64,000 nt of DNA from Pseudomonadota bacterium. Its GTDB lineage: Bacteria; Pseudomonadota; Alphaproteobacteria; Rhizobiales; Devosiaceae. The translations under genes were made by a program, and so were the position numbers. A model generated the notes under the pieces. The model made no database searches and had not been told where the DNA came from. It was given only the letters and a program-made list of their open reading frames with translations. Below, piece by piece: positions 45,182 to 54,132 of the stretch. The stretch is taken from NCBI GenBank assembly GCA_023391095.1, contig JAEWBN010000013.1, forward strand, positions 124,001 through 188,000. Reading direction: 5' to 3'. Position 1 is the first letter of the stretch; each line of letters begins with the position of its first letter.

Positions 45182-45837
45182 CAGCCTTGTTCCTCTGCTC
45201 GCGGCGGCCCGCTGCGTGCGGCCAGGTAGGTGGCGATCTGACGGTCGATCTGGCGGGATATTTCGGCAATGTCGCGCACCAGTCCGCCATCCACCCATTC
45301 CAGCCGGCCATCACCAATGCGGATTTCGGGATCGCCCATCACCACCAGCCGCCCGGCATAGCCCGAGCTGGCGATCATGGCGCTGGCGTTGTCGCGGATG
45401 GCGTCGGCCAGGTCGGGATGGCAGCGGATCACCAGATGCGGCACGCCGGTGAGGCTGGGCAGGCATTCGGCGATCAGCGCTTCAAGTTCGGCCGTAGGGT
45501 GGCGCGCCACCAGATGCAGCGCCAGCTTGCGGCCAATGCCGGCTGCCAGTTCGATGGCCGCCTGATGCTGGTCTGCCCGCGCCTCGTCGAAGGTCCGCGT
45601 AAGGTCCGCAACCTGGGTGGCCAGCGTCGCGGCGGCGGCGGCAATGGTCTGGGCGGCCATGGCAGCGGCGTCCTGCGCTCCGGCGGCGCGGCCTTCGGCA
45701 TAGGCTTCGGCGCGCGCGTCGGCGATCAGCTGGGCCACCAGGTCCTCAGGAATGGTGGCCGGCTGGGGCACGACAACCGGCCGGGAGGGGCGGGTTTCGA
45801 GGTCCAGGTCGAAGGTGAAGCGGGCGGGGCTGGCCAT
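45181..45837 (-). CDS. fliH: Flagellar export regulator FliH
   Basis: A protein of about 218 residues that binds FliI and the C-ring and regulates the export ATPase. It has an Ala/Gly-rich helical middle ('AEAYAEGRAAGAQDAAAMAAQ') and a C-terminal domain with the FliH/V-ATPase E-like pattern 'VIRCHPDLADAIRD' and 'VMGDPEIRIGDGRLEWVDGGL'. FliH is poorly conserved; order in the operon (fliG-fliH-fliN) confirms it. I use the ATG at 45835-45837; a TTG 12 bases upstream is possible. It starts just after the fliG stop. Confidence 0.9.
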   Translation of the reverse strand: MASPARFTFDLDLETRPSRPVVVPQPATIPEDLVAQLIADARAEAYAEGRAAGAQDAAAMAAQTIAAAAATLATQVADLTRTFDEARADQHQAAIELAAGIGRKLALHLVARHPTAELEALIAECLPSLTGVPHLVIRCHPDLADAIRDNASAMIASSGYAGRLVVMGDPEIRIGDGRLEWVDGGLVRDIAEISRQIDRQIATYLAARSGPPRAEEQG

Positions 45838-45841
45838 GGCG

Positions 45842-46921
45842 TCACGCAATCATCTGGTCGTCGGACTTGGTCTTGAGGATGATGATCTCACCCTTTGCGG
45901 CCAGGTCTTTGGCGGTGGCGACCATGCGGGTCTGGGCGTCGTCCACGTCCTTGACGCGCACCGGGCCCATGCCCGCCATGTCGTCCTGCAGCAGCTTTGC
46001 GGCGCGGCCCGACATGTTCTTGAAGAAGCTTTCCTTGAGCGTGTCGCTGGCGCCCTTGAGCGCCAGGGCCAGGTCGCGCTTGTCCAGCCGCGACAGCAGC
46101 GTCTGGATGGCCGAGGTTTCGAGCCGGGCCAGGTCCTCGAAGGTGAACATGAGCTGCTTGATGCGCTCGGCATCGTCGCGGCTGACTTCCTCGAGGCTGG
46201 TGATGAAGCGCGCTTCGGTCTGGCGGTCGAAGGCGTTGAAGATTTCGGCCATCTGCTCGTGGCTGTCGCGGCGCTTGGTGTGGTTGAGCGTCGACATGAA
46301 TTCGGTGCGCAGGGTCATCTCGATTTTTTCGAGGATTTCCTTTTGCACCGGGTCGAGGCCCAGCATGCGCTGCACCACGTCCATGGCCAGCTCTTCGGGC
46401 AGGACGGCGATCACCTTGGAGGCATGCTCGGGCGCGATCTTGGACAACACCACGGCAATGGTCTGGGGATACTCGTTCTTGAGATAGGCGGCCAGCACGT
46501 CGGCCTGCACATTGGAGAGCTTTTCCCACATGTTGCGGCCGGCCGGCCCGCGGATTTCCTCCATGATCGCATCGACCTTGTCGGGCGGCAGGAAGCTCAG
46601 CAGCAGCCGTTCGGTGGAGTCGGTATTGCCCGACAGCGAGCCGTTGGAGGAAATGGTGGTGACAAATTCGATCATCAGGTCGTCGAGCATTTCCTGGGTG
46701 ATCGGTCCCAGGCGCACCATGGCGCGGCTCAACTGCTTGACTTCGAGTTCGTCCAGCTCGTCGAAAATGGGTTTGCCATAGTCGGGGCCCAGGGCCAGCA
46801 GCAGGGCCGCGGCCTTTTCGTCGCCCTTGAGCAGGCGCTGTTCGCCGCCGACCTGAAGCTGGCCGCCCGGCACGGCCGGGGTTGCGGAGAAATCGTCGTT
46901 GGATTGGGAAACCAGTGCCAT
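45842..46921 (-). CDS. fliG: Flagellar motor switch protein FliG
   Basis: A 359-residue C-ring protein that contacts MS-ring FliF and the MotA stator. N-terminal domain about 35-125 ('GDEKAAALLLALGPDYGKPIFDEL'), middle armadillo domain with the EHPQ-like segment ('EYPQTIAVVLSKI' near 170), and C-terminal torque domain (about 270-345, 'MFTFEDLARLETSAIQTLLSRLDKRDLALALKGA'). The charged torque-helix residues are present. It lies five bases downstream of fliF. Confidence 0.96.
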   Translation of the reverse strand: MALVSQSNDDFSATPAVPGGQLQVGGEQRLLKGDEKAAALLLALGPDYGKPIFDELDELEVKQLSRAMVRLGPITQEMLDDLMIEFVTTISSNGSLSGNTDSTERLLLSFLPPDKVDAIMEEIRGPAGRNMWEKLSNVQADVLAAYLKNEYPQTIAVVLSKIAPEHASKVIAVLPEELAMDVVQRMLGLDPVQKEILEKIEMTLRTEFMSTLNHTKRRDSHEQMAEIFNAFDRQTEARFITSLEEVSRDDAERIKQLMFTFEDLARLETSAIQTLLSRLDKRDLALALKGASDTLKESFFKNMSGRAAKLLQDDMAGMGPVRVKDVDDAQTRMVATAKDLAAKGEIIILKTKSDDQMIA

Positions 46922-46926
46922 CGCCG

Positions 46927-48597
46927 TTATGCCGCGCTACCGAGCCAGTCGCGCACGATCAGCGCGGCCTGCTTGGGGTTTTCCTCGACCAGCGTGCCGA
47001 CCGTCTTGAGTGTCTGCAGCTGGGTTTCGCCCATGGACTTGGCATTGGCGACCCAGGCGGGGGTCTTGTCGCGCGGCGCCTGCTCGATTTCCTCGATCAG
47101 TTCGCCATTGGCGCCGACAATGCCATTGTGTCCCACTTCGGCGGCCACGGGCAGGGCCAGCGGCTGGGTTTCGGGCGTCAGCACCTTCTTGAGCAGCGGA
47201 CGCATGACAAAGAAGACCAGGGCCAGTGCGATCAGCAGGGTCACCGCCATTTCGGCGCCATTCATCAGATCGTCGCGGGTAAAGTCGAGCATGCCGGCTT
47301 CGGCCGTGCCGGGCGCCGCCAGTTCGGGCCGCTCGGCAAAACGCATGTTGACCACTTCGACGCTGTCGCCACGCTCTGCCGAATAGCCCACGGCCGAGCG
47401 GACCAGCGTCAGGATCTGGGTGATTTCGTCGGCGGTGCGGGGCGTATAGGTCATGTTGCCCGCCCCGTCGTCGGCATAGGTCCCGTCCACCACCACGGCC
47501 ACGGAGAGCCGCTTGAGCTGGCCGGCCTCGACCACATTGGTCTGCACCGTCTTGGAAATCTCGTAGTTGACCACTTCCTCGGTGGACGTGCCCTGTTCGG
47601 TTGAACCGGCCGCGCCATTGTTCTGGCTGGCGCCGGGCAGCTCATTGGCCACGGTCACCTGGCCATTGGCGCCATTGGAGAGGTTCTCGCTTTCCCGCGT
47701 CTGCGTGGAACGAACCACCTGCCCATCGGGGTCATAGGTTTCCTGGGTGGTGGTCGAGCGGTTGAAATCGAGCTCGGCGGCCACTTCGACGCGGGCCCGT
47801 CCGGCGCCGACCACATTGGCCAGCATGTCTTCGAGGCGGGTGCGCAGGCGGTTTTCGACGCCCAGGATCCGTTCGTCGCTCTGGCCGGCCAGCGCACCGG
47901 CGGCATCTTCGCCCGTGCCCGAGGCCAAAAGCGTGCCCTGGTCATCGACAATGGACACCCGGCTCGGCGCCAGGCCATCGATGGCAGAGGCCACAAGGTG
48001 CTGGATGGCGCGGATCTCGCCATTGGAGAGCTGGCCGCGTACGGAGAGGACGATCGAAGCCGAGGGGTCGCGGCGTTCGCGGCGGAACAGCTCGCGTTCG
48101 GGCAGCACCAGGTGCACCCGTGCGGACTTGATGCGGGTCAGCGAGGAAATGGTGCGCGAGAGTTCGCCTTCGAGCGCGCGGACATTGTTGATGTTCTGCA
48201 CGAAGCTGGTCGCGCCCAGCGTCGATTGCTGGTCGAAGATTTCGTAGCCGACCTGGCCGCTTGTCGGCAGGCCCTGGCCGGCCAGCGTCATGCGGGTGGT
48301 GGTGATCTGGTCGCGCGGCACCAGGATCGTTTCGCCTTCGCCGCGCAGCTCATAGGGGACGTTGAGCGTTTGCAACTCGGTCAGGATGGCCGAGGAATCT
48401 TCGAGGCTGAGGCCCGAATAGAGCGGGGCCATATTTGGGGTCTGGGCCCGCATGATGAGAAAGCCGAAAAAGCCCAGCATCAAGACGGCGACCATCGCCA
48501 TGGCCGCGATGCGCGGCATGCCGATCCGGTTGATGAGGTTGGTCAGACTTTCCACGCCGCCACTCGACACTTTCAAATGCGGTCGCGGAGCCCCCAT
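46927..48597 (-). CDS. fliF: Flagellar MS-ring protein FliF
   Basis: A 556-residue inner-membrane ring protein. Two transmembrane helices at about 30-50 and 445-465 bracket a large periplasmic region with ring-building motifs (YscJ/FliF fold 'DSSAILTELQTLNVPYELRGEGETILVP', 'TRIKSARVHLVLPERELF'). The C-terminal cytoplasmic tail, which binds FliG, ends 'KQAALIVRDWLGS'. It is the first gene of the fliF-G-H-N-flbD-flhA operon. A CtrA-like box lies 28 bases upstream of the start. Confidence 0.96.
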   Translation of the reverse strand: MGAPRPHLKVSSGGVESLTNLINRIGMPRIAAMAMVAVLMLGFFGFLIMRAQTPNMAPLYSGLSLEDSSAILTELQTLNVPYELRGEGETILVPRDQITTTRMTLAGQGLPTSGQVGYEIFDQQSTLGATSFVQNINNVRALEGELSRTISSLTRIKSARVHLVLPERELFRRERRDPSASIVLSVRGQLSNGEIRAIQHLVASAIDGLAPSRVSIVDDQGTLLASGTGEDAAGALAGQSDERILGVENRLRTRLEDMLANVVGAGRARVEVAAELDFNRSTTTQETYDPDGQVVRSTQTRESENLSNGANGQVTVANELPGASQNNGAAGSTEQGTSTEEVVNYEISKTVQTNVVEAGQLKRLSVAVVVDGTYADDGAGNMTYTPRTADEITQILTLVRSAVGYSAERGDSVEVVNMRFAERPELAAPGTAEAGMLDFTRDDLMNGAEMAVTLLIALALVFFVMRPLLKKVLTPETQPLALPVAAEVGHNGIVGANGELIEEIEQAPRDKTPAWVANAKSMGETQLQTLKTVGTLVEENPKQAALIVRDWLGSAA

Positions 48598-48624
48598 GAC
48601 CGATGGGCAAAAATTACCTACCGG

Positions 48625-48643
48625 ATGGTAAATAAGTTATTAA
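48625..48643 (-). promoter_or_regulatory. CtrA-like box upstream of fliF
   Basis: On the minus strand TTAA-TAACTTA-TTTACCAT matches the extended TTAA-N7-TTAACCAT consensus with one mismatch. The fliF operon is a direct CtrA target in Caulobacter. Confidence 0.65.
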
Positions 48644-48708
48644 CCGGCTGTAGCGGTTTGCAAATTTGGGCAGAAATTGCCGGGTCTGGTTAGAAAAGGA
48701 TGTAGACA

Positions 48709-49323
48709 ATGCTGAAGGTTCTGGGGCGGCAGACCTCGGTCAATGCGCGCAAGGTGCTCTGGGCGCTCGACGAACTGGGCGAGGCCTATGAGCAGCAGGA
48801 TTGGGGCCTGCCGCTGCGCGATCCCAATGTGCCGGAGTTTCTTGCTCTCAATCCCAATGGCATGGTGCCGGTGCTGATCGAGGCGGACGGCACTGCGCTT
48901 TGGGAAAGCAACGCCATTCTGGTCTACCTCGCCCAGACCCGCGGCCGGCTTCTTCCAGAGGACAGGTTAGGGCTGGGCCGGGCGCTGCAATGGCTGGGCT
49001 GGCAGGCCACCGATCTCAACTTTGCCTGGAAAGGCGTGCAGGGCCTCATCCGCAATGGCGCCGATCCCGCCGATCCGGCGCTGCAAGAGGCCAAGGCGGC
49101 CTGGCGCGCCAAGATGGAAATCCTCGAGGGCGAGCTCGGGAAGGGGGAGGACTTCATCGCGCCGGGTGGCTTTTCCATTGCCGATATTGCGCTGGGGCTT
49201 TCCTGCCACCGCTGGTTCAAGTCGCCGCTTGAGCGACCGCATCTGCCATTAGTCGATGCCTATTACGCCCGGCTGCTCGAACGCGAGGCCGGAGCCCGCT
49301 GGATGAGCGAGAGCTTTACCTGA
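48709..49323 (+). CDS. Glutathione S-transferase
   Basis: A 204-residue cytosolic protein of the GST superfamily. Thioredoxin-like N-terminal domain 1-80 with 'GRQTSVNARKVLWALDELG' and 'LNPNGMVPVL...ALWESNAILVYLAQ', which holds the glutathione-binding Val-Pro and Glu-Ser pairs. All-helical C-terminal domain about 88-204 with the N-capping 'FSIADIALGLSCHRW'. The catalytic residue is probably Ser10 or Thr9. The substrate is unknown. An AAAAGGA site precedes the ATG, and a strong terminator follows. Confidence 0.9.
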   Translation: MLKVLGRQTSVNARKVLWALDELGEAYEQQDWGLPLRDPNVPEFLALNPNGMVPVLIEADGTALWESNAILVYLAQTRGRLLPEDRLGLGRALQWLGWQATDLNFAWKGVQGLIRNGADPADPALQEAKAAWRAKMEILEGELGKGEDFIAPGGFSIADIALGLSCHRWFKSPLERPHLPLVDAYYARLLEREAGARWMSESFT

Positions 49324-49333
49324 CCACAAGCGA

Positions 49334-49361
49334 AAACCCGCCGGATGGCTCCGGCGGGTTT
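49334..49361 (+). terminator. Rho-independent terminator of the GST gene
   Basis: A perfect 12-bp stem AAACCCGCCGGA / TCCGGCGGGTTT with a TGGC loop is followed by TGTTTGTT. It begins 11 bases after the stop. Confidence 0.9.
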
Positions 49362-49392
49362 GTTTGTTCCCTGGGGATCAACACAAAGGGCC

Positions 49393-49671
49393 TCAGCCCT
49401 CGCGATAGTGCTGAATCCAGGTTGTCCTTAGTCCGGCAAGGCCATGCTTATCGATGGCGGCCTGCCAGTTCAGGAATTCATCGACGCTGAGCGTATAACG
49501 CTCGCATGCTTCTTCAAGGCTGAGCAGGCCACCGCGAACGGCGGCAACAACTTCGGCCTTCCGACGAATAACCCAGCGACGGGTATTTGCCGGGGGAAGA
49601 TCGGCTATCGTAAGCGGACTACCATCCGGGCCGATAACGTACTTAACGCGTGGACGCATCTGTACGGTCAT
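49393..49671 (-). CDS. sciP: CtrA inhibitor SciP (DUF1153)
   Basis: A 92-residue DNA-binding protein that blocks CtrA-activated promoters in G1 in Caulobacter. Nearly the whole DUF1153 core is present: 'YVIGPDGSPLTIADLPPANTRRWVIRRKAEVVAAV' and 'LSLEEACERYTLSVDEFLNWQ', the helix-turn-helix. It ends with an HYREG tail. It lies among flagellar genes, as in other alphaproteobacteria, and has a CtrA-like box about 50 bases upstream, suggesting feedback. Confidence 0.93.
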   Translation of the reverse strand: MTVQMRPRVKYVIGPDGSPLTIADLPPANTRRWVIRRKAEVVAAVRGGLLSLEEACERYTLSVDEFLNWQAAIDKHGLAGLRTTWIQHYREG

Positions 49672-49722
49672 TTTACTCTCTACTCAACCTGACCATATGA
49701 GGAAGAGAGTAGGCCCTTGGCC

Positions 49723-49737
49723 TTAAAATACCCCTAA
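49723..49737 (-). promoter_or_regulatory. CtrA-like box upstream of sciP
   Basis: On the minus strand TTAG-GGGTATT-TTAA matches TTAA-N7-TTAA at seven of eight positions, 52 bases before the sciP start. A further TTAACCGG half-site is about 15 bases upstream. Confidence 0.5.
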
Positions 49738-49836
49738 GGGGAAACTTACAACCGGTTAAGAAGACGCTGGAAATTCAAGGAATTGAAACGGCAGCCGTCC
49801 AAACCTGCGGGCAGCGATGCTGCGCACCTGCCCTCA

Positions 49837-50523
49837 TCAGATATCGGCCGTCGGCGCCGGCTTGGTGTCGACCACGCGCACGTCGATCACGTCCTTGAGC
49901 GCCACCTTGTTGCGGCCAACCGTCAGCATGGGCTCATTGCCCGAGAAGTCGACAGCGGTGACGACGCCCACCGAGGACGTCGAGACGGCAATGGTATTGC
50001 CGGAGAGATTGGTGCCCTTGATCTCGATCGTATACACGCCGTCCGGCTGCTTGTTGCCGTCAGAGCCCATGCCGTCCCACATGAACTGGCCCGGACCGGC
50101 ATTGAGCGAGCCGTTCTCGACATAAACTACGCTGCCCGAGGCATTCTTGATGGTGACCGTGGCATTGGGCACGTTGGTGGGCGCGTTATAGGCCCAGAGC
50201 GCTTCGCCGCCCTTGAGCTCGCCGGACTGCCCCGATGCGGTCACCTGCTTGCCGATATAGGACACGGCATCGGCGCGATAAGCGTGCTGGGTATTGGATA
50301 GCAGCGCTTCAAGGAATTCATTGGTCTTGAGCTGCTGCTCGACCCCGGTGAACTGGACGAGCTGCTGGGTGAACTGGTTGGTGTCCAGCGGATCGAGCGG
50401 GTTCTGGTTGCGCAGCTGCGTGGTCAGGATATTGAGAAAGGTGTCGAAGTTCTGCGCAATGGTGGTGCGGCCCTTGGCTGCTGCCCCGGCTCCGCCCGCT
50501 CCTGAAATGCTGTCGATCGACAT
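49837..50523 (-). CDS. flgD: Flagellar hook assembly protein FlgD
   Basis: A 228-residue hook-cap protein that is exported and guides hook polymerisation. The conserved N-terminus 'FDTFLNILTTQLRNQNPLDPLDTNQFTQQLVQFTGVEQQL' (about 25-65) is diagnostic. The C-terminal FlgD Ig/tudor-like part contains 'GPGQFMWDGMGSDGNKQPDGVYTIEIKG'. It lies 12 bases downstream of fliK, so the two form one unit. Confidence 0.95.
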   Translation of the reverse strand: MSIDSISGAGGAGAAAKGRTTIAQNFDTFLNILTTQLRNQNPLDPLDTNQFTQQLVQFTGVEQQLKTNEFLEALLSNTQHAYRADAVSYIGKQVTASGQSGELKGGEALWAYNAPTNVPNATVTIKNASGSVVYVENGSLNAGPGQFMWDGMGSDGNKQPDGVYTIEIKGTNLSGNTIAVSTSSVGVVTAVDFSGNEPMLTVGRNKVALKDVIDVRVVDTKPAPTADI

Positions 50524-50535
50524 CTCTTCTTGTCC

Positions 50536-52125
50536 TTACGCAATAATGTTGACGCCGCGCGCCTGGAGGGCGCCGCGATAGAGATTGACGGTGGGCGCCG
50601 GCGCATCCTCAACGCCGTCTGCGTCCCCATCTTTGGTGCCGGCCGCCTGCCGGCCCTCGCCCTGCTGGTCCTGGCCTGCATTCTGGCCGGCAAACGGGTT
50701 CTGCTTGAGCGAGAATTCGAGATTCGTCTTGCCGCTGTCGATCCCGGCCTGTTGCAGCGCCCGTTCCAGCCCGCGCTGGTCCCGCTGCATCAGGTCCAGC
50801 GTTTCGGCCTTTTCCACCATGAGGCGCGCATTGACCTGTCCGGCCTTGTCGATATCGAGCCGCACATCGATCCGGCCCAGCTCGGGCGGATCGAGCCGGA
50901 TCTGGAACCGTGTATTGCCATCGGTGACCTGCCGGGCCAGCTCAAAGGCGATTTGGGGCAGGTTGAGCTGCTGCTGGCTGGTCTGATAGCCGGCCTGCAC
51001 CACGCGCGGCGCCACCGCTTCCACGCGAAGGCTGGTCTGGGCCGTGTTCTGCGGCGCAGTCGGGTCCACCGTGGCTTCCTCCACCGGTGCGGCAGTCACA
51101 GTGCCTACAGCGCGTTGGTTTGGCTCGTTGCTCGGCCGCTCGGCCGGCTTGGCGGGCTCATCCGCCTTGGCTTCCACGGCCTGGGCGGCGCTCGGGGAAG
51201 ACTTTTGTTCCTTGCCGTCCGTGGCGGTGCCGTCATCGCTGGCCGGCGCAGCGGGTCGCGCCGCCGCTTCGGTCTGTGCGTCCTTGCCCGTCAGCACCGG
51301 TTCGGTGACCTTGAGGGCAGGAGTGGCCAGGTCGGGCTCGGCGGGCACCTGATCGGTGTCCAGTACCACGCCGGCCGACAGCCGGTTCAGTGCCGCCTGC
51401 ACATCGGCATCCACCACCGCGCCATCGGCAAGACCCAGCTTGGCCATGACGTCTGCGCTCACCGCGCCATTGGCCATCTGGCCCAGTAGCGATGCGAGCT
51501 TGTCCGCCGCCGCCTGTAATTGCGGGCCAAGGCTTTTGACCGCTCCATCGGCCGCGGCGCGCAGGGTGAGGTCAATATCGAGGGCCTCGAGCAGCGGCCC
51601 GAAACCGGCCTCTGCCTTGCCCGACGCGCCGAGCAGCGCTGTGAAGTCCGGCGCGTCCGCGCCCCCGTCGAGGTCGATACCCAGCGTCTGGGCCAGCGAC
51701 TGCATGGCAGAGTTGAGCTGGTCGAGAAGCGCCGGATCGACCGGCCCGCCCTGGTCGAGATTGACCTTGATGGCCGCAAGCGCGTCAATCAGGTCCACCA
51801 GCGGCGCCGGGCGCGGTGGTGCAACAGCGCCCAAATTAAGGTCCAGCGCTGCGGCAATGGCATCTTCGCCCGCTTCCCCGCCCGTGTTGATCCCGGCATC
51901 GAGCGACAGGCCGGCCAGGCCCAGGAGATTGAGGTCGAGGCTCTGGCTGGCGCTGGCCGTGACGGCGGCTTCGCCGGTCGCCGTGCCGCCTAGCAGCGTC
52001 GAGAAGAGACCCATCAATCCACCCTGGCCGCCGGATGCGCCGGCGTCGCCAGCCTGCATACTGCCAAAGGCGCGGCTGGACGTGCCGGCCTGGGTTGCGC
52101 TCGAAACGATGAGATGTGATGCCAC
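50536..52125 (-). CDS. fliK: Flagellar hook-length control protein FliK
   Basis: An exported ruler protein of about 529 residues that sets hook length and switches the export gate. The long N-terminal part (1-385) is Ala/Gly/Asp-rich and of low complexity. The C-terminal Flg_hook domain (about 390-490) has the conserved 'FQIRLDPPELGRIDVRLDIDKAGQVNARLMVEKAETLDLM' and 'ERALQQAGIDSGKTNLEFSL'. I start at a GTG (52123-52125, reading Val-Ala-Ser-His) because upstream residues look non-native; no strong ribosome-binding site is visible, so the start is uncertain. Confidence 0.88.
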   Translation of the reverse strand: MASHLIVSSATQAGTSSRAFGSMQAGDAGASGGQGGLMGLFSTLLGGTATGEAAVTASASQSLDLNLLGLAGLSLDAGINTGGEAGEDAIAAALDLNLGAVAPPRPAPLVDLIDALAAIKVNLDQGGPVDPALLDQLNSAMQSLAQTLGIDLDGGADAPDFTALLGASGKAEAGFGPLLEALDIDLTLRAAADGAVKSLGPQLQAAADKLASLLGQMANGAVSADVMAKLGLADGAVVDADVQAALNRLSAGVVLDTDQVPAEPDLATPALKVTEPVLTGKDAQTEAAARPAAPASDDGTATDGKEQKSSPSAAQAVEAKADEPAKPAERPSNEPNQRAVGTVTAAPVEEATVDPTAPQNTAQTSLRVEAVAPRVVQAGYQTSQQQLNLPQIAFELARQVTDGNTRFQIRLDPPELGRIDVRLDIDKAGQVNARLMVEKAETLDLMQRDQRGLERALQQAGIDSGKTNLEFSLKQNPFAGQNAGQDQQGEGRQAAGTKDGDADGVEDAPAPTVNLYRGALQARGVNIIA

Positions 52126-52378
52126 TTCGGGCCCCGAACAAAAACACACGATCAGGTAAGCCAATGCAAAAGCCCTGCCAGTTCGCGCCGCCGGACAAAA
52201 CCGCGCCAATTCAATCCCTTATCGGATTGACGATGCTGAAGTGGCCCCTTGGCGGTGGCCAAAACTGCCGCCGCATCGGCAAAAGCTGCCGGGCCAGAAT
52301 GGACAGGAGTGTGCGCTGGGCGTAGAAGGCGGGACACAGTTTCCGCTGGCCCTTGAACCCAACCGGACACGAGAAAGA

Positions 52379-53530
52379 ATGCTGAACTCGCTTGATATCG
52401 CCAAGCGCCCCGAGGACACGCGCGTTGTTGTCGCCATGTCCGGTGGCGTGGATTCCTCGGTCGTTGCCGGACTGCTTGCCCGCCAGGGTTATGAAGTGGT
52501 GGGCGTTACCCTCCAGCTTTACGATCATGGCGAAGCCATTCACCGCAAGGGCGCCTGCTGCGCCGGGCAGGACATTCACGATGCGCGCCGTGTCGCCGCC
52601 GCTCTGGGCATCCCGCATTACGTGCTGGACTACGAAGAGCGCTTCAAGAACGCCGTCATCGAGCCCTTCGCCAATGCCTATCAGCAGGGCGAAACGCCGG
52701 TTCCCTGCATCGCCTGCAACCAGTCGGTCAAGTTCGTCGATCTCATGACCGTGGCGCGCGATCTTGGCGCGGATGTGCTGGCTACGGGCCATTATGTGCA
52801 GACGCGCCTGGGCCCCGATGGCAAGCGCGAGATGTTCCGACCGGTCGATAATGACCGCGACCAGTCCTATTTCCTGTTCGCCACCACGCAGGATCAGCTT
52901 GATTTCCTGCGCTTCCCGCTGGGCGGCATGAGCAAGCCTGCCGTGCGCGAGCTGGCGCGGGAATTCGGCCTCGAAATCGCTGAAAAGCACGACAGCCAGG
53001 ACATCTGCTTCGTGCAGCAGGGCAAATATGCGGACATCATCCGCAAGATGCACCCCGAAGCCCTCGCGCAGGGCGAGATCGTGCATCTCGATGGCCGCGT
53101 GCTCGGCACGCATGAAGGCATCGTCCACTATACGATCGGTCAGCGCAAAGGCCTGGGCGTGGCTGCGGGCGAGCCGCTTTATGTGGTCAAGCTCGACCAC
53201 AAGACCGGCCGCGTCATCGTCGGCCCGCGCGAAGCCCTCAAAACCCACACCGTGCGCCTGCGCGACGTGAACTGGCTCGGCGCCATGCCTTTGGCTGAGG
53301 CCAGCGCGGGCAATGGCGCTCCCGTCGAGGTCAAGGTCCGCTCCACCCGCGGCCCGCAGCCCGCCGTCATCCAGATGCGCGATGGCGAAGTCTATGTGAC
53401 GCTGGTTTCAGGCGAATACGGCATCTCGCCCGGCCAGGCCTGCGTCTTCTACGCCGATGACACCGCCACCAGCCAGGTCCTCGGCGGTGGTTTTATTGCC
53501 GAAGCGGTGCCGCAAGCTCTGGTGGCTTAG
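52379..53530 (+). CDS. mnmA: tRNA-specific 2-thiouridylase MnmA
   Basis: A 383-residue cytosolic enzyme that puts sulfur on the wobble uridine (U34) of Lys, Glu and Gln tRNAs. The PP-loop 'AMSGGVDSSV' is near residue 21. The catalytic Cys in 'PCIACN' near 115 and the second Cys in 'SQDICFV' near 212 are present, as are 'ATGHY' and 'DQSYFLF'. The C-terminal beta-barrel ends 'GQACVFYADD'. The start is ATG 52379, just after GAGAAAGA. It overlaps the convergent small gene by four bases. Confidence 0.95.
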   Translation: MLNSLDIAKRPEDTRVVVAMSGGVDSSVVAGLLARQGYEVVGVTLQLYDHGEAIHRKGACCAGQDIHDARRVAAALGIPHYVLDYEERFKNAVIEPFANAYQQGETPVPCIACNQSVKFVDLMTVARDLGADVLATGHYVQTRLGPDGKREMFRPVDNDRDQSYFLFATTQDQLDFLRFPLGGMSKPAVRELAREFGLEIAEKHDSQDICFVQQGKYADIIRKMHPEALAQGEIVHLDGRVLGTHEGIVHYTIGQRKGLGVAAGEPLYVVKLDHKTGRVIVGPREALKTHTVRLRDVNWLGAMPLAEASAGNGAPVEVKVRSTRGPQPAVIQMRDGEVYVTLVSGEYGISPGQACVFYADDTATSQVLGGGFIAEAVPQALVA

Positions 53531-53772
53531 CGTTTGACTTCCCAGTAGCGTTTTTCAGATGCGGGTATTGAGGCGAATTTGCCCAATCGGCGCAGGTCTT
53601 GCGCGGCCCAGCGCATGTCGTACTGCCAAGTATAAAATAGAGGGCCTGAGGCATGGAGTTCGTCCCCGTGCCTTTCCCAAATGTATTTTGCAACTTCGAC
53701 AATTGTCGCTTTGCCACCAGACTCTGCAACTGCAGTGTAAACCCAGTCGCGCAAGTCGTTTTTTGTTGCCAT
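53527..53772 (-). CDS. Conserved hypothetical small protein
   Basis: An 81-residue protein without a recognised domain. It looks like a small winged-helix or helical bundle ('IVEVAKYIWERHGDEL', 'YTWQYDMRWAAQDLRRLGKF'), a pattern seen in short hypothetical proteins that resemble the N-terminal helical part of restriction or DNA-binding proteins. GGAGAGG sits just before the ATG at 53770-53772. Its last four bases overlap the end of mnmA. Codon use is less GC-biased than the neighbours, hinting at later arrival. Confidence 0.7.
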   Translation of the reverse strand: MATKNDLRDWVYTAVAESGGKATIVEVAKYIWERHGDELHASGPLFYTWQYDMRWAAQDLRRLGKFASIPASEKRYWEVKR

Positions 53773-53827
53773 TTTTGCCTCTCCGATCAGACAAATCTGA
53801 CAACAAATTTAGAGATTCGCTAGGAAG

Positions 53828-54016
53828 TTATTCCCCACCCTCGAGCTGCTCGGCCGTCGGTTGCGTCGCTGCGCTGTTGGCCTCTTTCAGCGCCTGATAG
53901 GCGTTGGGACCGCCGAGGAACATGCCGACCGAAATCAGCACGATCAGCAGGCCCATGAGCAGGATCATGATGCGGATCTTGTTGAGGCCGAAGGGGCCGG
54001 GCTTGTCGTTACTCAT
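53828..54016 (-). CDS. Small single-pass membrane protein
   Basis: A 62-residue protein. Short charged N-terminus, one transmembrane helix at about 15-36 ('IRIMILLMGLLIVLISVGMFLGG') and a short Ala/Glu-rich tail. No known family is recognised. Start ATG at 54014-54016. It is divergent from the sigma-factor gene 116 bases away. Confidence 0.65.
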   Translation of the reverse strand: MSNDKPGPFGLNKIRIMILLMGLLIVLISVGMFLGGPNAYQALKEANSAATQPTAEQLEGGE

Positions 54017-54132
54017 CGGGGCATCTCGCGAAGGGTCGTAAAAAATTTAGTCATGCACCCAAAGGCGGCGCATGCGGGCGGCGTCTTACGCTCTAGAATA
54101 GCCAAGAGAGCCCAAGCGTGCATGCTGAGATA

